In this document: in pieces, positions 47,502-58,985 of the stretch | Numbering within the stretch: the first letter of the stretch is position 1 | Layout of the letters: every line of letters starts with the position of its first letter | Origin: Sequoia sempervirens | Lineage: Eukaryota; Streptophyta; Pinopsida; Cupressales; Cupressaceae | Direction: 5' to 3' | DNA: 64,000 nt | NCBI GenBank assembly: GCA_007258455.2 | Contig: VDFB02358134.1 | Coordinates: 210,177,394 to 210,241,393 of the forward strand | Notes under the pieces: model-generated | Database searches by the model: none | Told to the model about the DNA's origin: nothing | Seen by the model: the letters and a program-made list of their open reading frames with translations, nothing else | Made by a program: the position numbers and the translations under genes

Positions 47502-49754
47502 TCAACGCCAATCTCCGTGGATACTACCCTCGCCCCTATTGCCATGACCCTTTGGTGGTCTTTGGCTGGCCCGCTCTAAGTAATCATGAACCCAATCTAC
47601 TCTAGGTACATGGTCATGGTAGGCTTGATGGTAATACTCTATCTCTCGGATGGCCTCTGTGTAAGATCGGACCGGAACTATACCCTGGGATGAGGAGGCT
47701 GTCATACTCTCCATCTGCTACCTGTAGCTTTGTAGCCCATCTTTGCTGAATAGCCTAGTCCCTCTCGGCTCGTGCTTGATCTCTCTCAGCTGTCAATGCC
47801 TGCATCTATGCCTATCATTGGAAAATCAACGCATCTCGTGCATCTACCTGCCCTACTGGCTATGCCCCTGGCTGTGCGCTAACCTGACCCTCACCCTCAA
47901 CTCGTGGTGGTGGGATAGGTGGATCCTATTACTGGTCCTACATAGGGACATCTCCCTGACCTGGGGAACTGGGGGCACCTTTGGTGGGTCCCGACGGATC
48001 TCCATCCTTGGACCTCGCCCTCGTGCTCGTCCTCTTCCCCTGCCTCTGACCTTGTGTGCCTCTGGGTCCTCACCTGGAATAGTTAACTGGAGAGGAGGCC
48101 TAAACCATTCCCCATACGCTTGTGTCATTCCCAGATCTACCAATCCCTGATCATAGGCCTAGGGTCGGGCCACCAAGTGTCAAAAATTGTTAACCGCCTC
48201 TGCAAGTAGGAATGCCAGGCCCCCATGACACCTGTGTCATACTACGTGCAAACATGGCCACATAGCCATCATCCGGCCGATCCTACGGCTCTCCAAACTG
48301 ATGTTGTACATCCTAAGTAGGTATCTCTCTATCATAGTGTTCTCTTGACCTTGCATGTATCTATCTTGGCGACAATAGAAGAGCTAGTCTGCATTGTTAG
48401 CCCATCCAGGCCGACTGAGGTATGGTTTCCAAGTGAAAATGAGCATCTCATCTATGACCCACCTCCAGTAGGGGATCCCATGCTCACTAGTGTGTGTAAA
48501 AGACACACCCCCTCTGTATCATGCCACAAGGGCATCCTCTGCCCCCATCAAAACTGGAACCACTCATGGACATAGCACAAAAATGTGCTCCCATGCCTAG
48601 ACATGTAGCAAAGTAAATCTAGCTCCCAACACTCTGTTATCTGCATACACGTACTCGTGCAAATCCCTATAGAGTGAGGCCAAAAGGACAGGCCCGCACG
48701 CAAATCAAACTGGTCTATCTTAGACCATCCTCTCCTAGCAATATCCCCATCTAGGACTGAAGTACCACCCTCGTCTATCTGGAGAAACCAAACTAGAAAT
48801 GATTGCTACAATCGCCCAATGGAAGGGAGGTGCTATAACTCTATAACTCTCCATTTTGATCTGCCCCTCACAGTAAATGATGTCTCGGGTGGCGAGGACT
48901 CAGGAGCAACAAGTGCATCCCTCCTCCATGTCATAGATCACCCAGCAGCCATGAATGGGCAATTGTAAAATCCACCAAACATCCTCTAATGTAATGGTCA
49001 CCTCACTAGTGGGAAGATGGAATGACGACTTCTCGATGTGCCACTGCTCCACCAGCACTGACAACATCCCAAGGTGTGTATGCATGGGTACCGCGTAGGC
49101 AATGTTCCATGTAGTCCTGCAGCTCCCAGCTGATCCTGGTCTTGGTCACTAGGGTCCTGAAGAACACTTGTCAAATCCTGCAACTGGAGCTTGCGGGAAT
49201 ATAGCTCCCTAGGACCGTCCTACATCAGCAAAGTTGACATGCTAAATTTTTTGGGAAAATTCCTGACATAGTGCCTCAAACTGGCTCCCAGCGATGTAGA
49301 TTGTGAAGGCGTCACAGTTTGAGTTTTCTCAAACTCTGACGCTGGACTTGGAATTTTGCCAAATAGCGTCGCCATGGCACACTTTCACCCCCAGCATCAC
49401 AATTTTCTTGAAAAGGGCACCGTTGTGACACCGTTGTGACACACTTTTCTAAAATTGACCAGCAAGTCCAAGTCGAGCCCATGCCCAATGGTAGAATTTT
49501 TAAATTCCAAACTACATTGTTGCGGTGCTAAACAGCGCCGCTGTGGTGCAAAGAGGAAAAAAGCGGTTCACTTTAACGAGTGGTGCTATAATAGCACCGC
49601 TGGAGGCGAGCTCACCCTTAAACAGATAATAAATGCATTAAAACAAAAAAACGAAGCGTCGATTAGGACCACATACCGGGGCACCAATGCCAGGTGGCCA
49701 CTGGTAGGTCCAAACTCGATCCAAAATATGCAGGGGAAGCTGTCATTGCACCAT
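47502..49754 (-). pseudogene. antisense PMD gene, Tat copy B, two exons
   Basis: Exon 1 (49754-49677) encodes 26 residues matching copy A (VWTYQWPPGIGAP), with a stop at the fourth codon. A GTATGT donor and TAG acceptor bound a 457-nt candidate intron. Exon 2 begins RELYSRKLQLQDL, then shifts frame. The PMD core is read at 49085-48900 with HTHLGMLSVLVEQWH, TFHLP-like SFHLPTSEV, ITLEDV and LQLPIHG. The C-terminal part around 48143-47853 contains an Arg/Gly-rich stretch, and the gene ends GDWR at 47502. It is more broken than copy A by frameshifts, but the exon boundaries agree. Confidence 0.78.
49220..49676 (-). other. candidate intron of the antisense PMD gene, copy B
   Basis: Minus-strand interval from GTATGT to TAG, at the same codon boundary as the 416-nt interval in copy A. 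Length and sequence differ more than in the flanking exons, as expected for an intron. Confidence 0.6.
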
Positions 49755-50181
49755 ATCGTTAGGAGGTCAGAGCTCAATTCTCAAGGTTTGCTAGCAGAGG
49801 TGTGTTAAAATGACTTGAAAGTGACCCCTTGGGCCCCTTTTAAGCCTAAAAATTAGGGGTTTTTGACCCTCTAGGGCTATCCTACTAGGGTTTTGGACCC
49901 CTGAACCTGTTCTCGTCCATTCGAGGATTTTTTTTCATCGATTTATTGCATTTAGACACGTTTTTAGCCTCTTGGACCCCTTTCGGACCTGTCGGGCACT
50001 TTGTCCCTTTTTTCGCGAGATCACCCAAAAAATGGAAATTTTTGTCTGATCTCTCAAGGGGGCATTATAATGGCATGTTTTCTCTCACCATGTGGCAGTG
50101 GGGCAAGTTTTGAATATCAAAATTTTTGGCTTTGATTGAGATCGTGTATTCTTTGAACCAACACAACAAGTGCATTGCTTC

Positions 50182-50195
50182 AAAGAGGGGCAAAA
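50182..50195 (+). other. polypurine tract, Tat copy B
   Basis: AAAGAGGGGCAAAA directly before the 3' LTR start. Confidence 0.8.
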
Positions 50196-51481
50196 TGTAG
50201 ACATCGAAAATGTACTGATTAACATCATGCACCTGATCCCAACTTACTAACACTGTTTCTTCCTAAATTGTTCCTCGGTCTAACCATTTAATCGAATTCC
50301 CCTATCTAATTAAATTCATCAGCATTCATCTCTTAATTAAATAAATCATCTTGTCTAATTAAGTCCATCTCATGTTAACTAAATCAATCCATTTGATCTA
50401 AATATCCCTATTTAATTAAATAATCAATTTATTTGATTAAATCCCTAAATATTTGTCCATTAAATTAAATAAATTAAAACATTATTTGATTTAATCTAAC
50501 ATCATCCCTTTTAATTAAATAAATCAAAATCTTTATTTAATTAGCCTTTAATCATATTCCTCTCTTATCTGATTTAAATAAATCCATAAATCTAAGTCAA
50601 ATAAGTCACATTAGCTAATCCTTTGTTAAATTAATTAAACCTTGATTAATTTAATCTAATCTCATGTCACATCCTCTAGATAATGTAAGTTGCACAAGAA
50701 AATAGATTTAATTCATTTATTAAATCTCTATTTTCCTCACATGGCATCTTTTGGAATATTCTCTCAATTTGAATTCAAAAATTCCAAGTCAACATGTACA
50801 TCCAACAAGGGATTTAAAACCTCTTACATGTCCTTTTCCTTGAGCCAAGTGGCATTTATTGCATTTTCCCTTCCCTCTTATATGTCATTTCAACAAATTT
50901 GAAATTCAAATAATAGCATTTATTGGCACAAACCCCAAATCTTGCACAACCATCATCCATTCATGGCTTGAAAAGTGGCACCATATCATTAGATGAATGT
51001 TAGTCCCACATTGCTCAAATTTGGGCATTCATCCATCTAGAAATCCTATAAATGAAGAGCTCATCTCCTCATTTTATCATTCCCAATCCAAGCAAAGTTA
51101 CCATGCTAAAATACTTAGCCATTTTCATTCATCAATCTTGAGTTCTTAGCTAGGTTATTGCAGATTTGGCTTGGAGCTCTCACCATTTTCATCAATAGAG
51201 GATCAACAATCTCTTTAACATTTGAATCTTGCATCATAGGAATTGGGAAAGGGCCAAATTTCCACATCAAATTGGCACCAATTCCCCCATGGGATCAAGT
51301 GTTTGCTACTTAAATTAGGATTTGATCTTGTTTTTGGCATTTTTATCGTGTTCTTGCTTATTTTCTTCCTATTTTGAGTTTTCAAATGGATTTCATGGGG
51401 AATCCTTGTCTTAGCTTGAAAATCCTTATCTAATTTGTTTATTCATGTTGTTTTGTAGGTACTAGGAAAAGGGTTCACACA
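50196..51481 (+). repeat. 3' LTR of Tat copy B
   Basis: 1286 bp, TGTAGACATC to TTCACACA, followed by ACAAG (degraded target duplication) and then the resumed host LTR at 51487. It carries a TATAAAT at 51047-51053. Confidence 0.95.
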
Positions 51482-51486
51482 ACAAG
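51482..51486 (+). repeat. target site duplication of Tat copy B, right (mutated)
   Basis: ACAAG here against ATAGG on the left; both differences are transitions. Confidence 0.6.
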
Positions 51487-52690
51487 TATTTGGATAGGTT
51501 ATGTTGTCATTATGTCAAATTTGCAAAATTTGTAAATGCTGTCAAGAAAAAGTGCAAAAATGGGAGATGAAGGGTCTAATTGGTGAAAATTAAATTAGGT
51601 TCATTTGTTTTGAGTTGGTTATTGTTTTTTAATGCATAGATAAGCCTCTGAAACTTCAAGGCAAAGGGAGGAGTTTTAATTTTAATAGAAAATCATGAAT
51701 GAAACTTTGTTATTTCATAAAAATCACTGGGAAAGAGTTGTTGTAGGCTACTATACAGCTTTGTAGGATTATATTTTAGAGGGGAAGTCATTTGGAATGA
51801 TTAAAATATGATTCTAGAACATTTTTTAGTTGGTCTTGTGAAATTTCAGTAAGAAACATGAAAGTTATTGCATTTTCTTTGAAACTGGTCCAAAATTTTT
51901 TGAGTAGGGAACCCAAGAGCAATCAAAATGACATAAGTTTCATTTTAACTAGTAAAATCACTTCAAACCTAGTAGAAAGATAGTATTTTGGATGGCCTTT
52001 GATATTATTTAAGTTTTAGGAGTCTGGGTGAGGTTTTATATGGATTTGCATGATGCCCTAGATAGGAAAATTGAATGTTTTGGGTGAAATTTGGGGGCTT
52101 AAAGTAGGAAATGGTTGTGAATCCTTGGAGAAGCAAGATTTGAAGGTTATTAAAGCATGATCAGACATTTTTGGACATGTTTCATGTGTTTTTAGGATGA
52201 GTAAAGGCTGGGAAAGTAAAGTTTCAATAAACCCCCTTCTAATCAAGCAAAAAAGAGGGTTTGGTGAACTAGAGACTTGGAGGGTTTTCTTGATGTTAAA
52301 AATGGTTGATTTAGTGGTTTTGAAATATTAAAAATGATTGTTTGTAGGTTTTGGGGGTTGGAAGATGTTTTAAGTTTTATTTTCTTTTAAAAATAAACCT
52401 ATTTGGGGGTCTAGGACAGCATTAAAGCATAAGTATGTGAGTTTGTTTCAAGAGAATCATATGTTATTTTGAAATATATTAAAAAATTATCTAATGGGTG
52501 TTTGTAAAGTCTAATGATTAGTGGGATTAAGGAATATTGTGAGAAAATTGGCTAAAATTCCATGGTTTGCAATGCTACTAGGAAGGTATGCTGAAGTAGA
52601 AAAAGTTATTGTGTTGAGGTTTTGAGAATAGTAGATTGTTTTAATATGGTCAAATTGGAATTGTAAGAGGGATTTGAACCTTGTACTGCA
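51487..52690 (+). repeat. 3' LTR of the non-autonomous element, right piece
   Basis: Resumes with TATTTGGATAGG, matching 15758 onward in the 5' LTR, and ends GTACTGCA. It lacks the 1.24-kb segment found in the 5' LTR. Confidence 0.85.
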
Positions 52691-53639
52691 TTAGGAGATG
52701 ACTGAAATCCACCATCAATCTCATCAAAAGAGACAGTGACAAATTCGAGAGATGTTGGAGCTGCCTCTATCACAAGGACAATGCAAGGAAAAGTGAAAGC
52801 CTCTCCTAAAGAAGGAAATCCCTTCTTTTGACCTCCATTAGAAGTGAGGTCATCCTCCAACTTACATTTCAACGTAGGATATGGAATCCCCATAGAGGAA
52901 GAAGAAGGTGAGGAGGAAGAGGACAAGGCCATAACTAACAACACCATGGTGTTTGGCATGTCTATGAGCTGAGGAAATGAAGGGATGTTTGAAAGGGACA
53001 TTAGAAGAGGAGGCTCCACCAAGGGAGAGATGAACACCTATACAATTTTAGGGTGAGGCTGATTACCATTTACAAAAGGAGCTAAAAGAAAGATCAAGGC
53101 AACAAGAACCAAAGTAGAAGAATCAAAAGAGGGAGGCACAACAGGAGAAGTCAAAATAGGAGTTTCTATCTCCTCATCAATCTTCCATGAGGTAGCTTAA
53201 TCAATAGCCAGAGCCTTCCTTTAGTGCTTATTCTCACATGTAATTTGGTTTCTTCAGCTCTAGGAGCTACTTGAGAAGGAGCAAGAGGCTCTTGTACTGC
53301 TATAGGCATGTCCTACATAGCCATGGCTAATGGAAGGGTAGCTTCGTGGACAGGAGCAAGAGTAGGAAGCACAAGAGTGGAAAATGAAACATGCGAAGAA
53401 GCAGACTTAGGTGCATCAGTGGTGGTCCTCTTCCCATTCACCACCTGAGGGACAAGAGTTGTAGGAGGCTATAGAGGCCTAGAGATGGGGAAACTCTACA
53501 AGTGGCCTTCCCCTTACTATAAAATATGGGCCTCAGTACCATGGCTAAGATGGCAAGATAAAATAATTCCCGCTTGGCCTTCAGTCAATTCTTCTGCCAA
53601 GTGAGCACCATTAGACTCCCCATGCAAGGAATAGGAGCG
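52691..53639 (-). other. possible continuation of a minus-strand gypsy remnant
   Basis: A minus-strand frame (53037 down to about 52700) is open for about 110 codons outside the LTR, Ser/Pro-rich then mixed, with no motif I recognise. It lies downstream of the protease-like remnant on the same strand and could be its linker. Nothing firmer can be said. Confidence 0.3.
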
Positions 53640-54180
53640 AAAGTCAAAGGCACCATAGTAGGGTGAGAGGAAGAAGTGGATGAAACAATAGAAGAAGAGG
53701 AAGGCTCCTAGGCACAAGTAAACTTCCCCTTCCCCTTTTGAGAGGAGGAGGAGGTGACATGTGTGCGATCATAGATTCCTTAACTAAAATAGCGTAAGGG
53801 GACATAGGATAGGTCACTTTTAGTCTCATGCTCCCATTTTTGTATTTAACATATGTGCGATATAATAGGTCTATCCTTGGAGGAATCAAACTAAAATGGG
53901 TAGGCTAAAAGTGTTCTAATGAGTAGCCCCCACATGACACCAAAGGTTTATATCGAGTGTCATGCATAACATGGACAAATCCCTCATGAGAAAACTTTAA
54001 GCACTTATGAATCACCAAAGTGACTATGTTCATGGAAACTAGCTAGGGGATGCCTAGCTTCACTTTGAACAAGTTTGACTTTGGGATGATATTGAAAAGA
54101 GAATTTAAGTCTTGGGTCCCACTAGGACTGAGAAGGTGATGTAGCCAATTAGAGGGACTAAGAGTCCGTTGTGTATACAT
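53640..54180 (-). pseudogene. protease-like Ty3/gypsy remnant, minus strand
   Basis: Reading from 54180, one frame of about 180 codons has only two TAG stops. The segment KLGIP followed by a stop (where Trp is usual), then NIVTLVIHKCLKFSHEG, resembles the second half of gypsy aspartic proteases (LGxPWL, then HxxLKF). It is followed by HDTRYKPL and PPRIDLLYRTYVKYK. The catalytic DSG/DTG motif would be upstream and is lacking. The plus-strand LTR fragment begins 35 bases beyond the first codon, so an upstream truncation is likely. Confidence 0.45.
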
Positions 54181-54214
54181 ATTGTGCTCTTTGATTCATT
54201 ATACCCATACTTAT

Positions 54215-55091
54215 TGTAGACACTTTAAAATGTATTGAATGATACTACACACTTGAATCTGATACATTAAATATCATTTCGTCCTAAAATCCATCTTATT
54301 TTTGCTTGTTTGATTAAATAAGCCTACTTATTTAACTAAATGCCTCATTTTCATCTATTGATCTAATTAATCTAATTAGGTTAATTTATATCCTCTCACA
54401 CTAACATTCCACCCTGTTTAATTGAATAAATGAAATTATTTAATTTATACCCTAAGTCCTCTCATTTAATTAAATATTCCTAAATTATTTGATTAAATTT
54501 CATTTGCAATCCTTATTAATCAAATAAGCTAATTATTTAATGAATATCATATTATTCCTCATCTTACACATTCAAATTTAGTTTAAATTACTAAATTTCC
54601 AATTTCCCCTCCCATCCACTTGGATAGGGAATATTCCAAAGAAATATTCTCCTATTTGGCTCCAAAAAGGGAATGATTTATTTCAAACAAACTTTGTAAC
54701 AAACTTTCAAAGTTGTTACAAAGTGTGTTTGTTTGAATCATTCTTATCCCTTGATCTTTCCTTGATCCATGTGGTCTTTCATTCGCATCCATTGATGAGA
54801 ATCCTTGATCCATGTTTGCCGCTTCATTCAATATTGACCATTGGTAGATCAAATCGATTTGAGCCTTTGATTCCTCATTTTCTCTCCTATAAATACTTCA
54901 CTATTTGGAGAGAAATGTATCCATCTTTTGATAGCAAAGTCATGTTGTTGAAATTCATACTCACTTGCATCAATATTTAGCACTTATTAGCATTTTAGAT
55001 TAATCTTCATCCATATTAGCCTAAGCATCCATTAATCGCTTCTATTTTAGTTTAGCTTGCATCCATGGCTGGCATCTTTGAACTTTGTTTA
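54215..55091 (+). repeat. 5' part of a Tat-type LTR, interrupted by chromovirus C
   Basis: Begins TGTAGACAC like the Tat LTRs here and shares their plan: AT-rich block with TTTAATTAAAT-like words, GGAATATTCC segment, and a TATA box (TATAAAT at 54888-54894). The sequence itself is clearly different, so it belongs to another family or subfamily. It stops at 55091 where the chromovirus LTR begins; its remainder is not in the window. Confidence 0.55.
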
Positions 55092-55800
55092 TGATGCAGG
55101 AGCATCCAGTGGTGTAAGGGCAATCTTGCATCACCCAAAAATAGTTAAATTTCTAGTTTCTCAGTTTTTAGATGTTTTTACATTTTTGGATACCCTTTTC
55201 GTCATAATGAAATTCCCAATTTACAGTTTTTATTTTCTATTCCAGGGTTGAAAGATATTGTAGTTTTAGTTTCCCATATTTACACCTGAAAATATTTCGA
55301 GTTAGATTTGAGGCACTTAGAGTTCTCAGATTGGCCCTGAAACTTGCCAAAATTGGCGTAGCAGGTTTTATGTGCAATATTGACTTTGTGACCTTTCTAA
55401 TAGTTCAAACGGTTCGTGAATTGGAGTCCTGGATCAAAAGTTATGGCCCTAGAAAGTTGGCGCACTTTCTAAAAGATACAATTACAAATGTTCTTTTGAC
55501 ATTTGAACTTCAAGTTGTAATTTTTCAGCACCAAACCACCTAAACTCAAATTTGAATGTTGTTTTGGCTCCAAACTAAAGAGGAGCTCTATTTATGGGCA
55601 AGTTTCTAATTTTTGGGTAACTTTTGGGGAGAAGCTCGCATATTGCAAAAAGGGTGATTCTATAGCTTTCTGTAACTTGCATGCATTGTAGAACTTGGGG
55701 ATTTGAGATCCTCTACATGTAAAAAGCTCTATTTTCTAAACAAAAAAATTATTCTCTTGTTTGTGGGTTATTTTCTAAGTCTCAGGCTGCGCCCTCATCA
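55092..55800 (+). repeat. first LTR of chromovirus array
   Basis: 709 bp, TGATGCAGGAGC to CCCTCATCA, with TGATG/CATCA inverted termini. It closely matches 60448-61133 apart from a 23-bp length difference near the end. Confidence 0.92.
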
Positions 55801-55802
55801 AG

Positions 55803-55817
55803 TGGTATCAGAGCAGG
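55803..55817 (+). other. primer binding site, tRNA-Met type
   Basis: TGGTATCAGAGCAGG, two bases after the LTR end; the first 12 bases equal the common plant initiator tRNA-Met complement. Confidence 0.9.
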
Positions 55818-55897
55818 TTTTCTTGAGCATGTGGACAAATCGCCAATCATGAGGGAGTTCATACCAGGACCGTGGTTGTGGGTCGAGGTCAAGAAAG

Positions 55898-57105
55898 ATG
55901 CCTCCAAAAGTGATGCCTGGTAGGCATGGTGGTGTGAGAGGTGGTTGAGGTGGCAGAAATGCTGGTGGAAGAGATGCACTGGCAGCCCTCCAAAGATAGA
56001 TTGATGTGTTACAAGAGCAGTTGAGAAGAGGGTTAAACCTGAGGGTGGAAAGTGAGGATGAAGGAGAGGAAGAAGGTTCAAATGTAGAAGAGGAAGAAGA
56101 AGTAATTGATCAAGACCAAATGAGGCTAATAAGGGCCATTTCAAAGATCAGGAAAAGACCCAGAGCAGAAGTCCCCAGTTATTCTGGAAGTCTGAACCCG
56201 AAAGAGTTGATCGACTGGATCAATAAGCTAGAAGAATATTTTGAATATGAGGAAATAGAGGACCCATATCGGGTTAAGTTTGTGAAAATGAAGTTGAAGG
56301 GCCATGCTAGTATTTGGTGGAAAGAGGTTTAGTTGGAAAGAAATTGAAGAGGAAAAGGAAATATCACCAGATGGGAATGCATGGTAGAGAAACTAAAGAA
56401 GTAGTTCATACCAGTGGACTACAAGTTAGATCTGTTGAAGAAATTGCAAGGGTTGAAGCAAGTAAGCCGATCTGTGAAAGAATATACTAAAGATTTTCAC
56501 AAGATAATTATCAGAACGGGCCACATAGAGGCCAATAAGGAGAAGGTAGCTCGATATCTTAATGGGTTATGACCGAGAATTAAGGAGTTAAGCCTAGTCA
56601 GAATGACCACCATTGAAGATGTGTATTAGTTTGCTCTGAAGGTGGAAGAGAAGCTAAACAAAAGATTTGATGGCAAGCAAAAAGGATAAGGAGTTCAAAG
56701 TGGAAGGGGTAGTGGAAGACCTTCATGAAGCCGAAATGATGATGAAAAGAAAAGTGAAGATGTGGGTACCAACCAAAGTCAAAGGAATGAAAACTTCTAC
56801 CGCCCTCATGATCAAAATAGTGGTGATCAAAGAGGTAGAGGACGAGGGAGATATGGACAAGGATCTAGAAGAGGTGGTTTCAAAGGAACGTGTTTCGAGT
56901 GTGGTGAAGAAGAGCATCGAGCCTATGAATGTCCACAACACCAAGGAAGGGCAAACAAAAGGCCAGAAGGTCACAGAAGGGTTGCACATGTAGATGAGGA
57001 GGCCCAATTTGAACATTCAGATGATGTTAAAAGGGGAGAAGCCCTAGTGATTAGGATAGTCCTGGTGACTGAGGAAAAGGAACTAGAACAGAGGAAGAAT
57101 CTGTT
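55898..57105 (+). pseudogene. gag: gag of chromovirus C
   Basis: The start is Met at 55898 (MPPKVMPGRHGG), supported by the homologous ATG at 61230. An Arg/Gly-rich start is followed by an acidic stretch (DEGEEEG), then the gag core with LIDWINKLEEYFEYEEI and KLKGHASIWWKEV. A Gly/Arg-rich region precedes a CCHC knuckle, CFECGEEEHRAYEC, at about 56898-56939. The frame is constant from 55898, with stops at 55946, 55996, 56330 and several more near 56350-56720. Confidence 0.87.
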
Positions 57106-58310
57106 TCGCACAAGGTGCAAGTGTGAAGAAAAATGTTGTGATGTCAGTATTAACGGTGAGAGAACCGATAATCTAGTGTCAGAAGAGATAGTCACAAAGT
57201 TGAAGCTGAAGAGGTAAAGGCACCCGCATCCATATTGGATTGCCTCATTGCAGAAAGACCACAAAGTTTTGGTCAATGAGCAGTGCCTGGTAAAGTTCAA
57301 GATCGGGAGCTACCATGATGAGGTACCCTGTGATATCATCCCCATGGATGCATGTCACATGTTGTTGGGGAGGCTATGGCAGTTCGATAGGTGAGCTATA
57401 CATGATGGCCATGTAAACACTTATTCCTTGACAAATGATGGGGTTCGTCACAAGTTGAAACTCCTGAAGGAGACCAAAGAAAAGGTATGCAGTAGTGCTA
57501 GAATTTGTTATGTAGATGGAAGAAATTTTTTAGAAGGTATGAAGCATGAGCATGTGTGTTATGCATTGATTCCTAGAGTGAGTAAGGAGGATAGTGAGAA
57601 GGTTCTAGAAGAAGTTTCTGGGATGTTGGATGAGTTTCAAGATATTGTTTTTGAAAATGTACCTGAGGTTTTACCACCAATAAGGAAGATCAGTCATCAG
57701 ATTGACTTGATTCCTGGAGCCAGTTTGCCAAATAAAGTAGCTCATGGAATGACTCCAGTAGAAAATGAGGAGTTGAACAGACAAGTTCATGAGTTGTTGA
57801 GAAATGGTTTGATATAGGAGAGTTTGAGGCCATGTGTAGTACCTGCAGTACTAGCACCAAAGAAGGATGCGGAGTGGAGGATGTGTACAGATTCCCGAGC
57901 CATAAACAAGATAACAATCAAGTACAGATTTCCCTTACCAAGGATGGATGTCTTGATGGACTATTTGAGTGGAGCTCAGTACTTCACAAAGATTGATCTG
58001 AAGAGTGGATATCACCAGATCCAGATTCGAGAGGGAGATGAATAGAAGACTTCCTTCAAGACCAAAGAGGGACTGTACGAGTGGTTAGTCATGCCTTTTG
58101 GGCTAACCAATGCACCGAGTACATTCATGCAGCTCATGAACGAGGTACTAAAAGAATTTCTGGGAAGTTTTGTTATTGTGTATTTAGATGATATTTTGAT
58201 TTTTAGTAAGACATTGGATGAGCATCTGATGCATATTGAAGAGCTTTTGAGAAGTTAAGAGAAGAGAAACTATTTATTAATCTGAAGAAGTGCAGTTTTG
58301 TGAACAGGGA
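57106..58310 (+). pseudogene. pol: protease and reverse transcriptase of chromovirus C
   Basis: The protease active site reads INGERTDNLVS where element D keeps IDSGSINNLMS, so the catalytic Asp is lost in C. RT follows in the same frame: [20 protein letters not shown], motif [26 protein letters not shown] and the intact box [10 protein letters not shown] near 58180. A one-base loss near 58236 relative to D shifts the frame at the end of RT. Stops occur at 57215, 57391, 57815 and 58043. Confidence 0.88.
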
Positions 58311-58985
58311 GTTAATGTACTTATGGTTTGTTGTTTCAGCAGAAGGTCTCAAGATTGACCCAAAGAAGGTGAAGGCTATTCTGGAATGGCCTACCCCAAA
58401 AACTACTACAGAGGTGAGATCTTTCCATGGTTTGGCTAGTTTTTATAGAAAGTTCATTAGAAACTTTAGTAGTATTTGTGGACCCCTGACTGAAACAATG
58501 AGAGGGGATAGAAAAGAATTCAAGTGGAGCAGTGGAGCGGCATAAAGTTTTGAACTATTGAAGCAGAAGATGACAAAGCAACCTGTTCTAACCCTCCCAG
58601 ATTTCAACAAGGTGTTTCAGGTGGATTGTGATGCCAGTGGTTGTGCCATTGGAGCAGTGTTGAGCCAAGAAGGTAAGCCCATTGCCTATTTCAGTAAAAA
58701 GTTAAATGATGTCAAGAGAAAGTATTTTGTATATGATCAGGAATTTTATGCAATAGTTCAAACATTAAAGAAATGGAGACATTATTTGTTGCTGAAGGAA
58801 TTTGTTTTATATACTGATCATCAGGCCTTGCAGTACATAAATAGTCAGGGAAAATTAAATCAGAGGCATATGAAATGGGTAGAGTTTTTGCAGAGTTATA
58901 CCTTTGTTTTGAAACATAGGAGTGGGAAGTCAAATAGGGTTGCAGATGCCTTAAGTAGGAGGCATACATTGATGAGAAAAATGTA
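58311..58985 (+). pseudogene. RT thumb and RNase H of chromovirus C
   Basis: GLKIDPKKVKAI and FHGLASFYRKFI end the RT. RNase H starts at VDCDASGCAIGAVL (first Asp present), with YDQEFYAIVQTLKKW (Glu), LYTDHQAL (Asp) and NRVADALSRR (last Asp). All four acidic positions are kept, and the frame from 58558 is open for 142 codons. Confidence 0.88.

Larger units (their letters stand above)
19467..51481 (+). mobile_element. Tat-lineage Ty3/gypsy retrotransposon, copy B (full length, with nested insert)
   Basis: The order is 5' LTR, primer site, 2.8-kb leader, gag, protease with a G-patch-like segment, RT, RNase H, second (archaeal-type) RNase H, integrase, long 3' region with antisense PMD gene, polypurine tract, 3' LTR. 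The second RNase H before integrase is the hallmark of the Tat/Ogre lineage. The total is 32.0 kb, or about 18.1 kb without the inner element at 31938-45887, in the size range of Ogre-type elements. It inserted into the 3' LTR of the smaller non-autonomous element. All ORFs carry stops or frameshifts, so it cannot move by itself. Confidence 0.93.
15627..52690 (+). mobile_element. non-autonomous LTR retrotransposon, split by nested Tat copy B
   Basis: Two direct LTRs beginning TGTAGGAGCACCA are found at 15627-18182 and at 19341-19466 continued at 51487-52690. Without the nested Tat element the whole is about 5.0 kb. The internal part (18183-19340) is only 1.16 kb, with a tRNA-Met-type primer site, one decayed Lys/Glu-rich ORF and a purine run before the 3' LTR, and no gag or pol. 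It must have depended on another element's enzymes. The flanks (GGTGG and TTAGG) are not a convincing target duplication, so the outer ends could have been altered. Confidence 0.8.

Noticed and set aside
15622..52695. Target site duplication of the outermost element
   Set aside because: GGTGG on the left and TTAGG on the right agree at only two of five positions, too weak to claim.
56667..57016. ORFs of about 100 codons on both strands (also 61978-62358)
   Set aside because: They are alternative frames of the Gly/Arg-rich gag segment; the gag frame carries the CCHC knuckle.
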